Part shown: in pieces, positions 6,666 through 13,199 of the stretch
How positions within the stretch are numbered: position 1 is the first letter of the stretch
Layout of the letters: every line of letters starts with the position of its first letter
Source of the DNA: JBKJVQ01 sp046717125
Lineage (GTDB): Bacteria > Pseudomonadota > Alphaproteobacteria > Rhizobiales > Methyloligellaceae
DNA length: 13,199 bases
Assembly: GCA_046717125.1 (NCBI GenBank)
Contig: JBKJVQ010000175.1
Coordinates: 1-13,199, forward strand
Reading direction: 5' to 3'
Notes under the pieces: generated by a model
Seen by the model: the letters and a program-made list of their open reading frames with translations, nothing else
Databases searched by the model: none
Told to the model about the DNA's origin: nothing
Program-made: the position numbers and the translations under genes

Positions 6666-8225
6666 CTACCAGATCAGCGCCGCAGCGATGGCCACAAGAG
6701 CCAGCGCCGCAATCCAGAGCGCGATGCGCTGGGGGCGGTCCTGCCGCCGCTGCGCCTCGGCGAGGCGCGCGACCGTTGCATCGTCGAGCCTGACGCCGTC
6801 CTGTGCCATGGACGCGAAACTGTCGCCGACCGCTTCGGCCTGCCTCAAGAGCCGCGGCACCTCACCCATGAAACGTCCGATCTCAGCCGCGCCCTGCGCC
6901 GCTTCCTGCATCCGCCCTTCCGCGCCGAGATTGTGCTCGACCCATTCGCGCGCGATCGGCTCGGCCGTCACCCACATGTTGAGCTTGGGGTCGAGCGAGC
7001 GGGATACGCCTTCGACGACGACCATGGTCTTCTGCAACAGGATCAGCTCGGGGCGCGTCTGCATCGAAAACACTTCCGTATACTGAAAAAGCTGGCCCAG
7101 GAGCTGCGCCATCGAAATGTCTTCGGCGGTCCTGTCGAGCAGCGGCTCGCCCACCGCGCGCATCGCCTGCGCGAATTCGGCCACGGACTGGGATTGCGGC
7201 ACGTAACCCGCCTCGAAATGCACTTCGGCTACCCGCCGGAAGTCCCGCGTGATGAAGCCGTGCAGAATTTCGGCGAGAAAGCGCCGCTCCTTCAGCGTGA
7301 GACGGCCCATGATGCCGAAATCGACGGCGACGATGTCGCCCGAAGCGTCGACGAACAAATTCCCTGGGTGCATGTCCGCGTGGAAAAAACCGTCGCGCAT
7401 GGCGTGACGCAGGAAGGATTGCAGTAAAGTCTGACCGAGCTTCGGCAGGTCGTGCCCTTCGGCACGCAGCCGCGCGTGATCCGAGAGCGGAATGCCGTCG
7501 ATCCAGTCGAGGGTGAGCACGCGGCGTGCGCTGCGGGTCCAGTCGACCTTGGGCACAAGGAACCCCAAATCGCCGGCGACGTTCTGGGCCATCTCCGAGA
7601 TGGCGGCCGCCTCCATGCGCAAATCCATTTCAAGCATTACCGAGCGGGCCAGCGTGTCGACCACGGCGTGCGGCTTCAGGCGGCGAGCGGGCGGATGCGA
7701 TTTCTCGATCATGCGCGCGGCGAAATAGAAACTGTCGAGATCGCGCGCGAAGCGCTTCTCGATGCCCGGCCGCAGCACTTTCACCGCTACGTCGCGCAGC
7801 GTGCCGTCCGCATCCTTGACCTTCGCCCGATGCACCTGCGCGATCGAGGCGGCAGCGATCGCGGGGCTGAATTCGACGAACAGCTCGGACAACGGGCGCT
7901 CCAACGCCTCGGCCACGGCGTGCTCGGCTTCTTCCTGGGGGAAGGGCGGCAACCGGTCCTGCAATTGCGACAGGTCCGTCGCCAGAGCCGGACCGACGAT
8001 ATCGTCCCGCGTGGCGAGGAACTGGCCGAGCTTGATGTAACTCGGCCCGAGTGTCGTTAGCGCCGCGGGTAGGTCGCGGCCGCCGCCGATTCTATTGCGC
8101 AGGGATGCGATCCGGCGCAAGGGAGCCGGCATGCCGCGCCACTCGCCGAGCGTGCCCGCGCCGCGCCATGAAAGCAGGAGGCCGGCGCGCATCAGCCGCG
8201 CGGCGTTGAGCACCGGATTGCTCAT
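6666..8225 (-). CDS. ubiB: UbiB family atypical kinase/ATPase for ubiquinone biosynthesis
   Basis: ABC1/ADCK/UbiB protein-kinase-like ATPase required for aerobic ubiquinone biosynthesis, membrane-associated, 519 residues. The family-defining KxGQ motif is in SYIKLGQFLATR (K65, G67, Q68). The alanine-rich nucleotide loop is AAASIAQVHRA (124-134) and the likely ATP lysine is K149 (VAVKVLRPG). The catalytic loop is HADMHPGNL (282-290) and the metal-binding DFG is 302-304. A hydrophobic C-terminal segment (502-518) after a basic stretch is the expected membrane anchor. Older annotation calls it 2-polyprenylphenol 6-hydroxylase. Current work on the family supports a kinase-like accessory role. ATG at 8225 lies two bases after the ubiE stop, so the two genes are cotranscribed and probably coupled. 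Confidence 0.95.
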   Translation of the reverse strand: MSNPVLNAARLMRAGLLLSWRGAGTLGEWRGMPAPLRRIASLRNRIGGGRDLPAALTTLGPSYIKLGQFLATRDDIVGPALATDLSQLQDRLPPFPQEEAEHAVAEALERPLSELFVEFSPAIAAASIAQVHRAKVKDADGTLRDVAVKVLRPGIEKRFARDLDSFYFAARMIEKSHPPARRLKPHAVVDTLARSVMLEMDLRMEAAAISEMAQNVAGDLGFLVPKVDWTRSARRVLTLDWIDGIPLSDHARLRAEGHDLPKLGQTLLQSFLRHAMRDGFFHADMHPGNLFVDASGDIVAVDFGIMGRLTLKERRFLAEILHGFITRDFRRVAEVHFEAGYVPQSQSVAEFAQAMRAVGEPLLDRTAEDISMAQLLGQLFQYTEVFSMQTRPELILLQKTMVVVEGVSRSLDPKLNMWVTAEPIAREWVEHNLGAEGRMQEAAQGAAEIGRFMGEVPRLLRQAEAVGDSFASMAQDGVRLDDATVARLAEAQRRQDRPQRIALWIAALALVAIAAALIW

Positions 8226-8227
8226 GG

Positions 8228-9001
8228 TCAGATCCGCCAGCCGGAATGGATCGCAGCGATGCCGCCGGTGAGATTGCGAAACGAGACACGGGCAAAGCCT
8301 GCCGCCGCAATCATCTGCGCAAAGCGCGCCTGATCGGGAAATCTGCGGATCGACTCGACGAGATAGCGGTAGCTGTCGCGGTCGCCGGTGACGAGGCCAC
8401 CGAGAGCCGGGATGATGTTGAATGAGAACGCGTCATAGACCGTGTCCAACATGGGCATGTCGACAGTGGAAAATTCGAGGCAGAGGAACCGGCCGCCTGG
8501 CCTCATCACGCGATAGGCTTCGGCGAGCGCGCGGTCGATATGGGTGACGTTGCGGATGCCGAACGCGATCGTATAGGCATCGAAGTTGCGGTCCTGGAAG
8601 GGCGCGTGTTCCGCGTTCGCCTGCACGAAACGGACATGCTCGCGGCCAGCGAGGCGATGCTTCCCCTCGTCCAGCATCTTCGCCGAGATGTCGCAGACCG
8701 TAACAGATGTCCTTTTGCCGCCACGCTCCAGGATGCGGACGGCGATGTCGCCGGTGCCCCCTGCCATGTCGAGCACAGCGAACGGAACCTCGCCCTTTGG
8801 AAGCGAAAGTTCGGCTACAAAGGCGTCCTTCCACAGCCGGTGAAGCCCGCCCGACATGAGGTCGTTCATCAGATCGTAGCGGCCGGCGACGCGCGAGAAG
8901 ACGCCGTTCACCAGTCTCTGACGTTCGGCAGCGCCCACGGTCTTAAAACCGAAGCTGGCCTTGTCGTCTGTTTGTGTGTCGCCGGGGGCGGGGGCTTGCA
9001 T
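8228..9001 (-). CDS. ubiE: UbiE C-methyltransferase of ubiquinone (menaquinone) biosynthesis
   Basis: S-adenosylmethionine-dependent C-methyltransferase acting on the 2-polyprenyl-6-methoxy-1,4-benzoquinol intermediate of ubiquinone synthesis, and on demethylmenaquinol where that quinone is made. It is 257 residues. The first UbiE signature is YDLMNDLMSGGLHRLWK (42-58), and the SAM-binding loop is LDMAGGTGD (77-85). The second signature is YRVMRPGGRFLCLEFS (163-178), and the C-terminus AIHSGWRI is typical. No menaquinone genes are present in the window, so ubiquinone is the safer assignment. The start is ATG at 9001. No convincing ribosome site precedes it, and the leader before it is short. 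It is first in a ubiE-ubiB operon and divergent from mutM with a 75-base gap. Confidence 0.96.
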   Translation of the reverse strand: MQAPAPGDTQTDDKASFGFKTVGAAERQRLVNGVFSRVAGRYDLMNDLMSGGLHRLWKDAFVAELSLPKGEVPFAVLDMAGGTGDIAVRILERGGKRTSVTVCDISAKMLDEGKHRLAGREHVRFVQANAEHAPFQDRNFDAYTIAFGIRNVTHIDRALAEAYRVMRPGGRFLCLEFSTVDMPMLDTVYDAFSFNIIPALGGLVTGDRDSYRYLVESIRRFPDQARFAQMIAAAGFARVSFRNLTGGIAAIHSGWRI

Positions 9002-9076
9002 GGCGTGGACGATAGCCGAAGCGTTTGCCCCTCGCTATGGTTCGCCGCCCGATCGTGAGGACCATCAGGGGACACA
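9002..9076. promoter_or_regulatory. Divergent ubiE / mutM intergenic region
   Basis: These 75 bases must hold the 5' regions of both ubiE (leftward) and mutM (rightward). On the plus strand AGGGGA just before the mutM ATG is a good ribosome site. A TTGCCC and a CTATGG occur near 9030, but they do not form a standard spaced promoter pair. I see no palindrome or known operator. Confidence 0.4.
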
Positions 9077-9958
9077 ATGCCGGAGCTTCCCGAGGTCGAA
9101 ACGGTGCGGCTCGGCCTGACCCCCGCGCTTGTCGGACGGCGGATCGTATCGGTCGACCAGCGCAGAGCCGATCTGCGCTTTCCGTTTCCGGAGGATTTCG
9201 CGCGGCGTCTGACGGGGCGACGCATCGAGCGGCTGGACCGGCGCGCAAAATACATCCTCGCCCATCTCGACAACGGCGAAATCCTCGTCATTCATCTCGG
9301 CATGACCGGGCGTTTCACGGTACGTCGGAACGGCGCGATGTCGACGCCGGGCACATTCGAGCACGAGGCGCCGACCGATGCCGCGCACGAGCATCTGGTG
9401 CTGAAGCTCGATGACGGCGCGCGCGTCGCTTATGCCGATGCGCGCCGGTTTGGATACATGACGCTCGTCGGCGGTGCCGAGCTTCCGGCGCATAAATTGT
9501 TTCGGCATCTCGGGCTCGAACCGCTCGGCGGCGAAATGTCTGCGGCGGCGCTGGCGGCGGCGCTCAAGGGCAAAAAAACCAGCATCAAGTCTGCGCTGAT
9601 GGATCAGCGAATCATCGCCGGCCTCGGCAATATCTATGTCTGCGAGGCGCTGCACCGGGCGGGGATTTTGCCGAAGGTGAAGGCCGGGGCGCTCGTTACA
9701 CCGGGCGGGCGTCCGCGCGCGACGCTCGAAAGGCTCATCGCCTCCATCCGGGCCGTGCTGAGCGATGCGATCCGCGCGGGCGGGTCGACTTTGCGCGACT
9801 TTCAGAACGCGGAAGGTGGATCGGGGCTTTTCCAGCACGATTTCGCCGTTTATGGACGGGAAGGTGAGCGTTGCGTTAGGCCGGGCTGTCCGGGGACGAT
9901 CCGGCGCATCGTGCAGGGCGCGCGCTCGACCTTCTATTGTCCCGCCTGTCAGCGCTGA
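9077..9958 (+). CDS. mutM: Formamidopyrimidine-DNA glycosylase (Fpg/MutM)
   Basis: Bifunctional base-excision repair enzyme that removes 8-oxoguanine and ring-opened purines and cuts the DNA by beta,delta-elimination. It is 293 residues. The N-terminus MPELPEVETV puts the catalytic proline at position 2, exposed after Met removal, with E3 and the conserved K58. The helix-two-turn-helix region carries LMDQRIIAGLGNIYVCE (174-190). The C-terminal zinc finger ligands are C266, C271, C288 and C291, and R283 lies in GARSTFYC. The first cysteine pair is spaced CX4C (CVRPGC), where the E. coli enzyme has CX2C. ATG 9077 has an AGGGGA ribosome site. The enoyl-CoA hydratase gene follows 18 bases after the stop, so the two are probably cotranscribed. 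Confidence 0.97.
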   Translation: MPELPEVETVRLGLTPALVGRRIVSVDQRRADLRFPFPEDFARRLTGRRIERLDRRAKYILAHLDNGEILVIHLGMTGRFTVRRNGAMSTPGTFEHEAPTDAAHEHLVLKLDDGARVAYADARRFGYMTLVGGAELPAHKLFRHLGLEPLGGEMSAAALAAALKGKKTSIKSALMDQRIIAGLGNIYVCEALHRAGILPKVKAGALVTPGGRPRATLERLIASIRAVLSDAIRAGGSTLRDFQNAEGGSGLFQHDFAVYGREGERCVRPGCPGTIRRIVQGARSTFYCPACQR

Positions 9959-9976
9959 CATCCCAAAGGAGCAAGA

Positions 9977-10750
9977 ATGGCTTTCGAGACCATCTTCGTC
10001 GAGACAAGGGGCCGGGTCGGCCTCATTACGCTCGATCGGCCCGAGGCGCTGAACGCGCTCAATACCCAGCTCATCGCTGAACTGTCCACCGCACTCGACG
10101 ATTTCGAGGCCGACGACGAGATCGGCTGCATCGTCATCACCGGCAGCGAGAAAGCGTTCGCGGCTGGAGCCGACATCAAGGAGATGGCGTCGAAATCCTT
10201 CGTCGAGGCCTACGGCGGCGACTTCCTGGGGCCATGGGACCGGCTGGCCCGCTGCCGCAAGCCGACCATCGCGGCGGTGTGCGGGTTCGCGCTGGGCGGC
10301 GGCTGCGAACTGGCGCTCATGTGCGACATCATCCTTGCAGCCGAGAACGCCAAGTTCGGCCAGCCGGAGATCCAGCTCGGGATCATGCCGGGCGCCGGCG
10401 CGACGCAGCGGCTCACGCGCGCAGTGGGCAAGGCGAAAGCCATGGAGATGATCCTGTCGGGACGGCGGATGGACGCATCCGAAGCTGAGGAATGCGGGCT
10501 CGTGACCCGGGTCGTGCCCTCGGCCGCGCTGATGGAGGAAACCATGATCGTCGCGGACAAGATCGCCGCGAACTCACGCACGGCGGTGATGATGGCGAAG
10601 GAGGCCGTGAACGCGGCGTTCGACATGCCGCTCAGCCAGGGCATTCAGTTCGAGCGCCGCCTGTTCTATGCGCTGTTTGCGACCGAAGACCAGAAAGAGG
10701 GCATGGCGGCGTTCGCGGAAAAACGGAAGCCGGCCTTCCGGAACAGTTAA
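9977..10750 (+). CDS. Enoyl-CoA hydratase (crotonase family)
   Basis: Hydrates trans-2-enoyl-CoA to 3-hydroxyacyl-CoA in fatty-acid beta-oxidation and related routes. It is 257 residues, standard for a single-domain crotonase. Both catalytic glutamates are present with the classical spacing of 20: E111 (GGCELA) and E131 (GQPEIQLG), equivalent to E144 and E164 of the rat enzyme. The oxyanion-hole region AFAAGADIKEM (60-70) and the GFALGGG turn (103-109) are intact, as is GIMPGAGATQRL (135-146). This makes a true hydratase more likely than an isomerase or other crotonase variant. AAAGGAG before the ATG is a strong ribosome site. It follows mutM closely, a neighbour pair I recall from other Hyphomicrobiales, and converges with the penicillin-binding protein gene. 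Confidence 0.93.
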   Translation: MAFETIFVETRGRVGLITLDRPEALNALNTQLIAELSTALDDFEADDEIGCIVITGSEKAFAAGADIKEMASKSFVEAYGGDFLGPWDRLARCRKPTIAAVCGFALGGGCELALMCDIILAAENAKFGQPEIQLGIMPGAGATQRLTRAVGKAKAMEMILSGRRMDASEAEECGLVTRVVPSAALMEETMIVADKIAANSRTAVMMAKEAVNAAFDMPLSQGIQFERRLFYALFATEDQKEGMAAFAEKRKPAFRNS

Positions 10751-10769
10751 AGCGCGACCGGGCGATTGC

Positions 10770-12773
10770 CTAGCCATCTCCCGCAAGCGCGCCGAACAGA
10801 CGCCGGAGCAGGTTAGGCTCATCCTGCGCCGCCTCGACAGGCTGACGGCCGAGACCGGGCGAGGCGATCAGTGGCTCCTCCGCAGGGCGCGTCAGACCCG
10901 GCAGATGGGCGGGCGCTTCGCCCTCATGCGCGACCGTCATGATTTCGCGCCACAGCTTCGCGGGGAGGCCGCCTCCGGTCGCCTTGCGCATCGCCGCATT
11001 GTTGTCGTTGCCGATCCAGACGCCCGCGACGTAGCGGCCGGTGTAGCCGACGAACCACGCGTCGCGGAAATCCTGGCTCGTGCCGGTCTTGCCGCCCACG
11101 GCATGGCCGGGAAGCTGCGCCGCGCGGCCGGTGCCGTATGAAACTGCCGCGCCCATGAGCTGGTTCATGCCCTCGACATAGGGCAAGGCCACCACCAGTT
11201 GCGCCTGCTGCGGCTTGCGGTGGTACAGCACCTGCCCCTCGCCGCTCTTTACATGCCGGATGATATGGGGCTGGACGATCGCGCCCTCGTTTGCCAATGC
11301 GCCATAGGCGCTGGTCAGTTCGAGCAGCGTCACCTCCGCCGTGCCGAGCGCGATCGACAAATTGTCGTGCAGGGGCGCGGTGATGCCGAGCCGCCGTGCG
11401 GTGCGCACGACCCGCCAGACGCCGGCCTGGTGCGCGAGGCGCACCGCGACCGTGTTGATCGAGCGCGCAAAGCTCTCCTTCAGGCTGACCGCGCCGCGAT
11501 ACTCCTTGTCGTAGTTCTTCGGCGACCAGCCCTTGACGCGGATCGGCTCGTCATAGGCAACCGAATTCGGCGCATGGCCCGATTCCAGCGCGGCGAGATA
11601 CACGAACGGCTTGAACGCTGAGCCGGGCTGGCGCAGCGCCTTGACCGCGCGGTTGTAGGGGCTCGATTTCCAGGACCGTCCGCCGATCACCGCGTTCACG
11701 CCGCCCTGCCGGTCGAGCACGATGGCTGCGCCTTCGCTCGCTTTCAACTTGGCGCCCTCATGCGCCAGCCCGGCCTCGATCGCGGTTTGCGCGATTCGCT
11801 GCAGATGCGCATCGATCGTGGTTTCGACGATCAGGTCGCCGTTGGTTTCGCCGATCAGTCCGGGCAGTTCCTCCGCCACCCAATCGACGGCGTATTCGTA
11901 TCCAGTCGAAGCGGTGGCCTGCACATCCGCCGGATCGGCCATGGCGCGGTCAGCTTCGGCTTGCGAGATCGCCTCCGCATCGACCATCCGCGCCAGGACG
12001 GTTTCCGCGCGCGCATGCGCGAGCAGCGTGTTGTTGCTTGGGGAATAGCGCGACGGCGCTTTCAGGAGCCCCGCAAGGATTGCCGCTTCCGGCAGGGTCA
12101 CGTGCCGCGCCGACTTGCCGAAATAGCGCCACGATGCGGCCTCGACGCCGTATGCGCCGCCGCCGAGATAGACGCGGTTGAGGTAGAGTTCGAGGATCTC
12201 GTCCTTGGCGAAGCGCTGTTCCAGCCAGAGCGCATAGACGAGTTCCTTCAGCTTGCGCTGGATGGTCCGGTCGGCGCTGAGAAAGAGGTTTTTCGCGAGC
12301 TGCTGGGTGATGGTCGAGCCGCCTTCCACGACGCCGCCGGCCATCGCATTGGCGAGCATGGCGCGGGCAAGCCCGAGCGGATCGATGCCGAAATGGCTGT
12401 AGAAGCGCTGGTCCTCGGTCGCGAGCACCGCGCTTACCAGATAGGGCGGAAGCTGCGCGATCTGGATATGGCCGCGTTTCAGCCCGCGCTCGGCGAGCAC
12501 AGTTCCGTCTGCTGCGAGAATTGTGAGGTTCGGCGGCCGGTCCTGGAGCGTGGCGAGGATCGGATCCGGCAGGCGCGCGCTCATCAAGACCATCGCGCCA
12601 AAACCGATGATGCAGAGCCAGATCGACGCGACGATGCCGAACCGGAACAGCCGCCACGTCAGCGAACGTCCTGCCGGCGCGCGCGCCTCTTCGCGCCGCG
12701 TCTTGCCGCGCGTATTGCGTTTCGTCTTGCCGAAATGCGGTTCGACCCGCTCGCCGCGGCGCTTCCTGGCCAT
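10770..12773 (-). CDS. Class A penicillin-binding protein (bifunctional transglycosylase/transpeptidase)
   Basis: Inner-membrane peptidoglycan synthase that polymerises lipid II and cross-links stem peptides, 667 residues. A very basic cytoplasmic tail (1-40) precedes one transmembrane segment (about 44-64). The GT51 domain covers about 85-260, with catalytic E120 in ATEDQRFYSHFGIDP, GGSTITQQLAKNL (151-163), RKLKELVYALWLE (173-185) and LNRVYLGGGAYG (198-209). The transpeptidase has S385xxK388 (GSAFKP), SIN (438-440) and KTGTS (562-566). It is compact, without the extra OB-like insert of E. coli PBP1a, and resembles PbpC- or PBP1A-like enzymes of alphaproteobacteria. The start is ATG 12773, with an AGGGA ribosome site. 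The in-frame GTG at 12788 would give five more residues but has no such site. Its stop is 19 bases from the converging hydratase stop. Confidence 0.93.
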   Translation of the reverse strand: MARKRRGERVEPHFGKTKRNTRGKTRREEARAPAGRSLTWRLFRFGIVASIWLCIIGFGAMVLMSARLPDPILATLQDRPPNLTILAADGTVLAERGLKRGHIQIAQLPPYLVSAVLATEDQRFYSHFGIDPLGLARAMLANAMAGGVVEGGSTITQQLAKNLFLSADRTIQRKLKELVYALWLEQRFAKDEILELYLNRVYLGGGAYGVEAASWRYFGKSARHVTLPEAAILAGLLKAPSRYSPSNNTLLAHARAETVLARMVDAEAISQAEADRAMADPADVQATASTGYEYAVDWVAEELPGLIGETNGDLIVETTIDAHLQRIAQTAIEAGLAHEGAKLKASEGAAIVLDRQGGVNAVIGGRSWKSSPYNRAVKALRQPGSAFKPFVYLAALESGHAPNSVAYDEPIRVKGWSPKNYDKEYRGAVSLKESFARSINTVAVRLAHQAGVWRVVRTARRLGITAPLHDNLSIALGTAEVTLLELTSAYGALANEGAIVQPHIIRHVKSGEGQVLYHRKPQQAQLVVALPYVEGMNQLMGAAVSYGTGRAAQLPGHAVGGKTGTSQDFRDAWFVGYTGRYVAGVWIGNDNNAAMRKATGGGLPAKLWREIMTVAHEGEAPAHLPGLTRPAEEPLIASPGLGRQPVEAAQDEPNLLRRLFGALAGDG

Positions 12774-12844
12774 CGCTTCCCTCAACACCCTGGGAAACCC
12801 TAGCCATGGCCGGGTTGCGGCGAGGTTAAACTGGAGCGCTACGG
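12774..12844 (-). promoter_or_regulatory. Gap between pyrE and the penicillin-binding protein gene
   Basis: This 71-base gap shows no clear promoter or terminator. Read on the minus strand, TTCCC and GGGAA surround a ten-base loop just before the ATG of the penicillin-binding protein gene, and the second arm includes its AGGGA ribosome site. A five-pair stem is weak, so any role in masking the ribosome site is speculative. Confidence 0.2.
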
Positions 12845-13199
12845 CTAAGGGCGCGTCCGAAACTCGGCGGCCGTGAACAGCGGCACGAGCCGGACGCCCT
12901 CCCCGGCAAGCGTCTCGGCGGCGCCCTCTTGCCGGTCGACGATCGTCATGACGAGATCGACGAGGCCGCCCGCTCCGCGCACGCGCGCGATCGCCTGCAT
13001 CGCCGACCCGCCCGTCGTCGTCACGTCTTCGACGATCAGCGAACGGCAGCCGCGCAGCTCGGCGGCGTCGATGCCCTCGATTGTCGCCTGCGTGCCGTGA
13101 TCCTTCGGCTTCGGCCGGATCCAGAAAGACGGGATCGGCGCGCCCTTCGCATAGCTTTCCAGCGCAACAGCCAGCGACACCGGCACCGCGCCCATGGCG
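12845..13199 (-). CDS. pyrE: Orotate phosphoribosyltransferase, 5' part beyond window
   Basis: C-terminal 118 or so residues of a type I phosphoribosyltransferase, best matched to PyrE, which makes orotidine 5'-phosphate from orotate and PRPP in pyrimidine synthesis. Visible are the MGAVPVSLAVA segment, the lysine-rich catalytic loop with RPKPKDHGT (OPRT-type KxxKxHG) and the PRPP-binding motif LIVEDVTTTGGSA. The frame is open through the right edge, so the first ATG visible, at 13195, is internal, because homologues have a further 70 or so residues before this point. The TAG stop lies 71 bases upstream of the penicillin-binding protein gene on the same strand, so they may share a transcript. 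Other PRTases share the PRPP motif, but the KPKDHG loop favours OPRT. Confidence 0.87.
   Translation of the reverse strand, partial: AMGAVPVSLAVALESYAKGAPIPSFWIRPKPKDHGTQATIEGIDAAELRGCRSLIVEDVTTTGGSAMQAIARVRGAGGLVDLVMTIVDRQEGAAETLAGEGVRLVPLFTAAEFRTRP

Noticed and set aside
9065..9961. Minus-strand open frame of 298 codons
   Set aside because: It mirrors mutM almost exactly, and mutM is unmistakable. The antisense product has no recognisable features.
11760..12803. Plus-strand open frame of 347 codons
   Set aside because: It lies antisense to the well-supported penicillin-binding protein gene. Its product is rich in Arg, with no recognisable motif, as expected of a GC-rich shadow frame.
1..13199. 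A previously undescribed defence, mobile or biosynthetic system
   Set aside because: Every coding region with real support belongs to a recognised family. There are no clustered hypothetical genes, repeats, integrases, toxin-antitoxin pairs or reverse transcriptase-like genes.

Overview
The window is high-GC, densely packed, ordinary-looking alphaproteobacterial chromosome. The gene set (RegB/RegA redox two-component pair, SenC/PrrC, intracellular PHB depolymerase, and the ubiE-ubiB pair divergent from mutM) best fits a member of the Hyphomicrobiales (Rhizobiales) or a close relative. This placement is inferred from gene content and gene order, not from a search. I see no rRNA, tRNA, CRISPR array, insertion sequence, prophage or other mobile element, and no gene-free stretch over 300 bases.

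Left part (1-4330), redox and respiration. On the minus strand lie regB/actS (complete) and, downstream of it, regA/actR (about the last ten codons lie beyond the window edge). Divergent from regB is a two-gene ABC-2 exporter (ATPase and permease overlapping by ATGA), followed by senC/prrC, a Sco1-type copper chaperone for cytochrome oxidase. Together this looks like a redox sensing and respiratory-chain maturation locus, with an exporter of unknown substrate between sensor and chaperone.

Middle part (4331-6649). A phaZ-type intracellular polyhydroxybutyrate depolymerase is preceded by a perfect 17-base palindrome that looks like a PhaR-type operator. Next comes a YgjP/DUF45-type zinc metallopeptidase.

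Right part (6650-13199), housekeeping. ubiE and ubiB (ubiquinone biosynthesis) run leftward as an operon and are divergent from mutM (oxidised-purine repair), which is followed by an enoyl-CoA hydratase. Converging on these is a class A penicillin-binding protein gene, and upstream of that is the 3' part of a pyrE-like orotate phosphoribosyltransferase gene that runs off the right edge.

I found no convincing new multi-gene system. The points most worth a second look are the palindrome before phaZ, the ABC exporter embedded in the reg/sen locus, the AT-rich stretch inside phaZ, and the gene order after the mutM-hydratase pair. Many long reading frames antisense to these genes are by-products of GC-rich codon use and are not annotated.
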